From CAYSPT01 sp964432985 (lineage in GTDB: Bacteria > Muiribacteriota > CAYSPT01), in assembly GCA_964432985.1 (NCBI GenBank), contig CAYSPT010000023.1, positions 1-64,000 on the forward strand: 64,000 bases of DNA, in the 5' to 3' direction. Below, one piece after another: positions 61,540 to 64,000 of the stretch. How positions within the stretch are numbered: the first letter of the stretch is position 1; each line of letters begins with the position of its first letter. A model generated the notes under the pieces. That model was not told the origin of the DNA, searched no databases, and saw nothing but the letters and a program-made list of their open reading frames with translations. The translations under genes and the position numbers were made by a program.

Positions 61540-62289
61540 TCAGAAATTGAGAAGCATCCCTCCGTCTACCCGAAAGATCTGCCCGGTGATGTAGGTGCTT
61601 TCCTCCCCGGCCAGGAACTCGACCAGTCCCGCCACCTCGGAAGGTTTTCCCACCCGTCCCAGCAGTATCCGGGTCAGGACCTTATCCAGGTACTTCTCTC
61701 TGACCTCGGCGGTCATACCGGTTTCGATTACTCCGGGCGCAACGGCGTTTACCAGGATGTTGCGCGGAGCGAAATCTATGGCCAGGGCCCTGGTCAGGGA
61801 CTCAACGCCTCCCTTGGCTGCGGCGTAATTGGCCTGCCCCCGTCCCCCTGCCTGAGCCACCACCGAGGAGATGTTGATGATCCGGCCGCGCCGTTTCATG
61901 AACATGTATTTTCCGAAGGCCCGGCAGCAGTTGAAGAGCCCCGTCAGGTTGGCGTCTATCACCTTGTTCCAGGTCCTTTCGTCCATCCCCAGGGCGGGGC
62001 TGTCCGCGGTGATGCCGGCGTTGTTGACCAGGACATCTATCCGCCCGAAATCGTCGAAGATAGCTTCAGCTGCTTCGTCAACCGACGGTGAGGAGGTGAC
62101 ATCCAGTTCACGGGCCACCGCCTGTAATCCGCTGCTCATAACCTCGTCAACCAGCGCTTCGGCTTTCTCACTGCGGCGCCGGTAGGTGAGGACCAGCGTC
62201 CGGTCTTCGGTGGCCATGCGCCGCGCGATGGCTTCACCTATGCCTCCGGTTGCCCCGGTAATGACCACCACTTCTTTGTTTTTCGTCAT
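61540..62289 (-). CDS. 3-oxoacyl-ACP reductase-like SDR (second)
   Basis: The protein has 249 residues from the ATG at 62289 (GGAG 8-9 bp upstream). It has VITGATGGIG, NNAG, NISSVVA, the YAAAK catalytic pair and GQIFRVDGGM. Same role as the product at 45054 but a different sequence, so not a recent duplicate. The start codon and ribosome-binding site are repeated upstream. Confidence 0.9.
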   Translation of the reverse strand: MTKNKEVVVITGATGGIGEAIARRMATEDRTLVLTYRRRSEKAEALVDEVMSSGLQAVARELDVTSSPSVDEAAEAIFDDFGRIDVLVNNAGITADSPALGMDERTWNKVIDANLTGLFNCCRAFGKYMFMKRRGRIINISSVVAQAGGRGQANYAAAKGGVESLTRALAIDFAPRNILVNAVAPGVIETGMTAEVREKYLDKVLTRILLGRVGKPSEVAGLVEFLAGEESTYITGQIFRVDGGMLLNF

Positions 62290-62640
62290 TGAATTATCTC
62301 CAGATATTAACTGCAATGCTGTCGTGAACCACAGCGCCCAAACGTCATTGAATTATCTCCAGATATTAACTGCAAATGCTGTCGTGAAACACAGCGCCCA
62401 AACGTCATTGAATTATCTCCAGATATTTACTGCAAATGCTGTCGTGAAACACAGTGCCCAAACGTCATCGAATTATCTCCAGTCATTGCCTCAAGCTGCT
62501 GNNNNNNNNNNNNNNNNNNNNNNNNNNNNNNNNNNNNNNNNNNNNNNNNNNNNNNNNNNNNNNNNNNNNNNNNNNNNNNNNNNNNNNNNNNNNNNNNNNN
62601 NAAACACAGTGCCCAAACGTCATCGAATTATCTCCAGTCA
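62284..62640. repeat. 59-60-bp tandem repeat carrying the fabG start, broken by a gap
   Basis: Units beginning cgtcattgaattatctccag occur at 62284, 62343, 62403, 62463 and 62618. Each holds the ribosome-binding site and ATG of the reductase gene; copies next to the gap also hold the last codons and stop of the ketosynthase gene. The total copy number is hidden by the gap. Confidence 0.95.
62502..62601. other. assembly gap of 100 N
   Basis: Placeholder within the 60-bp tandem array; the true array length is unknown. Confidence 0.98.
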
Positions 62641-63996
62641 TTGCCTCAAGCTGCTGTCATCTCGTGCAGCGCTCCTGATTATCAGCGTCGCGTTCTGCCC
62701 TCCGAATCCCATGGAGTTTTTCACCACGTACTTGGGGTGGTACTCCCGCGAGACATTGGGGACGTAATCGAGATCGCACTCGGGATCAGGGTGCTCCAGG
62801 TTGATAGTGGGGGCGACGAAGCCCTCGTTTATCATCCGGATGCAGGCGATAACCTCCAGGGCGCCTGCGGCGCCGATTAGGTGCCCGAGCATTGATTTGG
62901 TGGAGCTCACCGGTATCCGGTAAGCGTGATCTCCGAATACCTTCTTGATGGCCGTAGTTTCGGTGACATCGTTGTAAGGGGTTCCGGTCCCGTGGGCATT
63001 GATATAATCGATGGTTTCGGGAATCACCCCGGCATCGGCCAGCGCTTTTTCCATGCACCGGCGTATTCCTTCACCTTCGGGCGCCGGTGCAGAGAGCTTG
63101 TAGCTGTCCAGGGTGGTTGCGAATCCGGCAATCTCCGCCAGCACCGGCGCTCCCCGCTTCAGCGCGTGCTCCCGATCTTCCAGTACCAGCATGCCCGAGC
63201 CTTCGCCCAACAGCGTCCCCTTGCGCTTAAGATCGAACGGCCGCAGGGCCGCCGCCCCCGCTTCGTTGTCCGGTGACAGCGCTCCCAACAGGGTGAAACC
63301 TGCCAGACCCAGTGGGTTGAGCATGGAGTCGAATCCCCCGGTGATCATGACTGAACGCCGTCCGCTTCGGATGAGCTGGAAGCTGTGCCCGATGGCCTGG
63401 GTGCTGGCGGTACAGGCGCTTACGTTGGTGACCACACCGCCCTGAATCCGATGCATTTTGGCCAGGAACTCCCCGAGAAACGAAAGAGGCGTCTGCAAAT
63501 AGCTTAATCCGTTTTCCCGGACCTGCCGGAAACATTCCATGTACTGCCCGAGCTGAAACGTGTGCGGCGAGAGGTCGAACAACTGCTCCAGGTTGAAGCT
63601 TTCCAGGCCCACTCCCAGGTTTATTCCCGCCGAGGAAAGCTTGCTTTCGGAGAGCCGGGCCGCGGTCACGGCGTCGTAAAACGCCCACAGGCCCAGGAAT
63701 ACCTTGCAGTCACCGGTTTTCGAAAGCATCGGGTCGTCAAGACGCTTTTCGTTTTTGATCCGGGCGATATCGAGTCCTTTGACCTCGCCGCCCAACCGTG
63801 CGGGAAACGATGAGACATCAAATTTCCGGATGATATCGATACCGCTCCTGCCTGACTTCAGGGCCGCCGTAAACTCGTCTACCGTGTTTCCGATGGGAGA
63901 AGCCAGCCCGGCGCCCGTTATCACCACCCGCTTGAAACCATTGTCCCTGCTCCTGGAATTCATCTTCGCGGTGGGCGTGTATTTTTGATCAGTCAC
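62638..63996 (-). CDS. 3-oxoacyl-ACP synthase II-like ketosynthase (KSalpha)
   Basis: The protein has 452 residues if it starts at the GTG at 63996; ATG at 63963 is an alternative, and the gene begins at the window edge. Active-site Cys is present in NVSACTAST (about residue 195), with both His residues in NAHGTGTPYND and STKSMLGHLIGAAGALE. It condenses malonyl-ACP with acyl chains. It should pair with the Cys-less protein at 48475. Its stop lies in the 60-bp repeat. Confidence 0.9.
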   Translation of the reverse strand: MTDQKYTPTAKMNSRSRDNGFKRVVITGAGLASPIGNTVDEFTAALKSGRSGIDIIRKFDVSSFPARLGGEVKGLDIARIKNEKRLDDPMLSKTGDCKVFLGLWAFYDAVTAARLSESKLSSAGINLGVGLESFNLEQLFDLSPHTFQLGQYMECFRQVRENGLSYLQTPLSFLGEFLAKMHRIQGGVVTNVSACTASTQAIGHSFQLIRSGRRSVMITGGFDSMLNPLGLAGFTLLGALSPDNEAGAAALRPFDLKRKGTLLGEGSGMLVLEDREHALKRGAPVLAEIAGFATTLDSYKLSAPAPEGEGIRRCMEKALADAGVIPETIDYINAHGTGTPYNDVTETTAIKKVFGDHAYRIPVSSTKSMLGHLIGAAGALEVIACIRMINEGFVAPTINLEHPDPECDLDYVPNVSREYHPKYVVKNSMGFGGQNATLIIRSAARDDSSLRQ

Positions 63997-64000
63997 CGGT

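Noticed and set aside
62284..62640. Looks like a CRISPR array
   Set aside because: Units are contiguous tandem copies with no unique spacers and no cas genes are present.

Overview
The window looks like a scaffold from an uncultured, moderately GC-rich bacterium. Three runs of exactly 100 N (18518-18617, 32583-32682, 62502-62601) look like scaffold gaps, and each lies beside short tandem repeats. Lipoprotein signals, RND-type export and many HEAT, TPR, FHA, GGDEF and adenylate cyclase proteins suggest a signalling-rich, probably diderm, deep-branching lineage. The sequence alone does not fix the phylum. No insertion sequence, phage module or CRISPR array was seen.

Layout. 1-11.1 kb: a von Willebrand/FHA protein cut by the window edge, then a minus-strand operon of a HEAT/cyclic-nucleotide-binding protein, a 1738-residue GGDEF-HEAT-zinc-finger-TPR membrane protein and a fibronectin-type lipoprotein. 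11.3-16.1 kb: a cupin, tRNA-Ala(CGC), a small omega-like protein, a GrpE-like protein, a FecR-domain protein and a polysaccharide deacetylase. 16.5-23.8 kb: sucC-sucD, a LarA-like racemase with a membrane tail, ilvC, hflX and a GH130-like enzyme. 24.1-34.3 kb: a plus-strand operon of surface or pilin-like proteins (helical exported protein, HEAT membrane protein, two short single-pass proteins, a dockerin-like protein and an 897-residue secreted protein), followed by paralogues of the helical protein and of the TPR module from the 1738-residue protein. 34.4-40.0 kb: asnA, an OppA-like lipoprotein, a small basic protein and an RND/MMPL exporter. 40.4-44.4 kb: a PhnD-like binding protein, a radical SAM enzyme, a secreted protein and a nitroreductase.

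The most interesting part is a split type II acyl-chain assembly system at 44.5-49.7 kb and 56.4-64 kb. The first block has an extended acyl carrier protein, a ketoreductase, a hotdog protein without the catalytic His, a tetraether-synthase-like radical SAM protein, an intact FabZ-like dehydratase and a ketosynthase-fold protein without its Cys (chain-length-factor-like). The second part has an intact ketosynthase, a second ketoreductase, a sulfotransferase, a second radical SAM protein of the same family and an ICMT-like membrane methyltransferase. Together they suggest an unusual lipid or reduced polyketide, possibly with radical C-C bond formation and sulfation. This is inference. Between the two blocks lie a metallopeptidase, a 1305-residue adenylate cyclase/AAA/TPR regulator, a GNAT enzyme and two fusion proteins.

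A second theme is tandem duplication of 17-70 bp units at gene ends. Copies carry the stop codon of hflX, asnA or fabG, or the ribosome-binding site and start codon of larA or fabG. In-frame minisatellites also occur inside several genes. Several candidate promoters have TTGCCA or TTGCTA as the -35 element with TATAAT-like -10 boxes.
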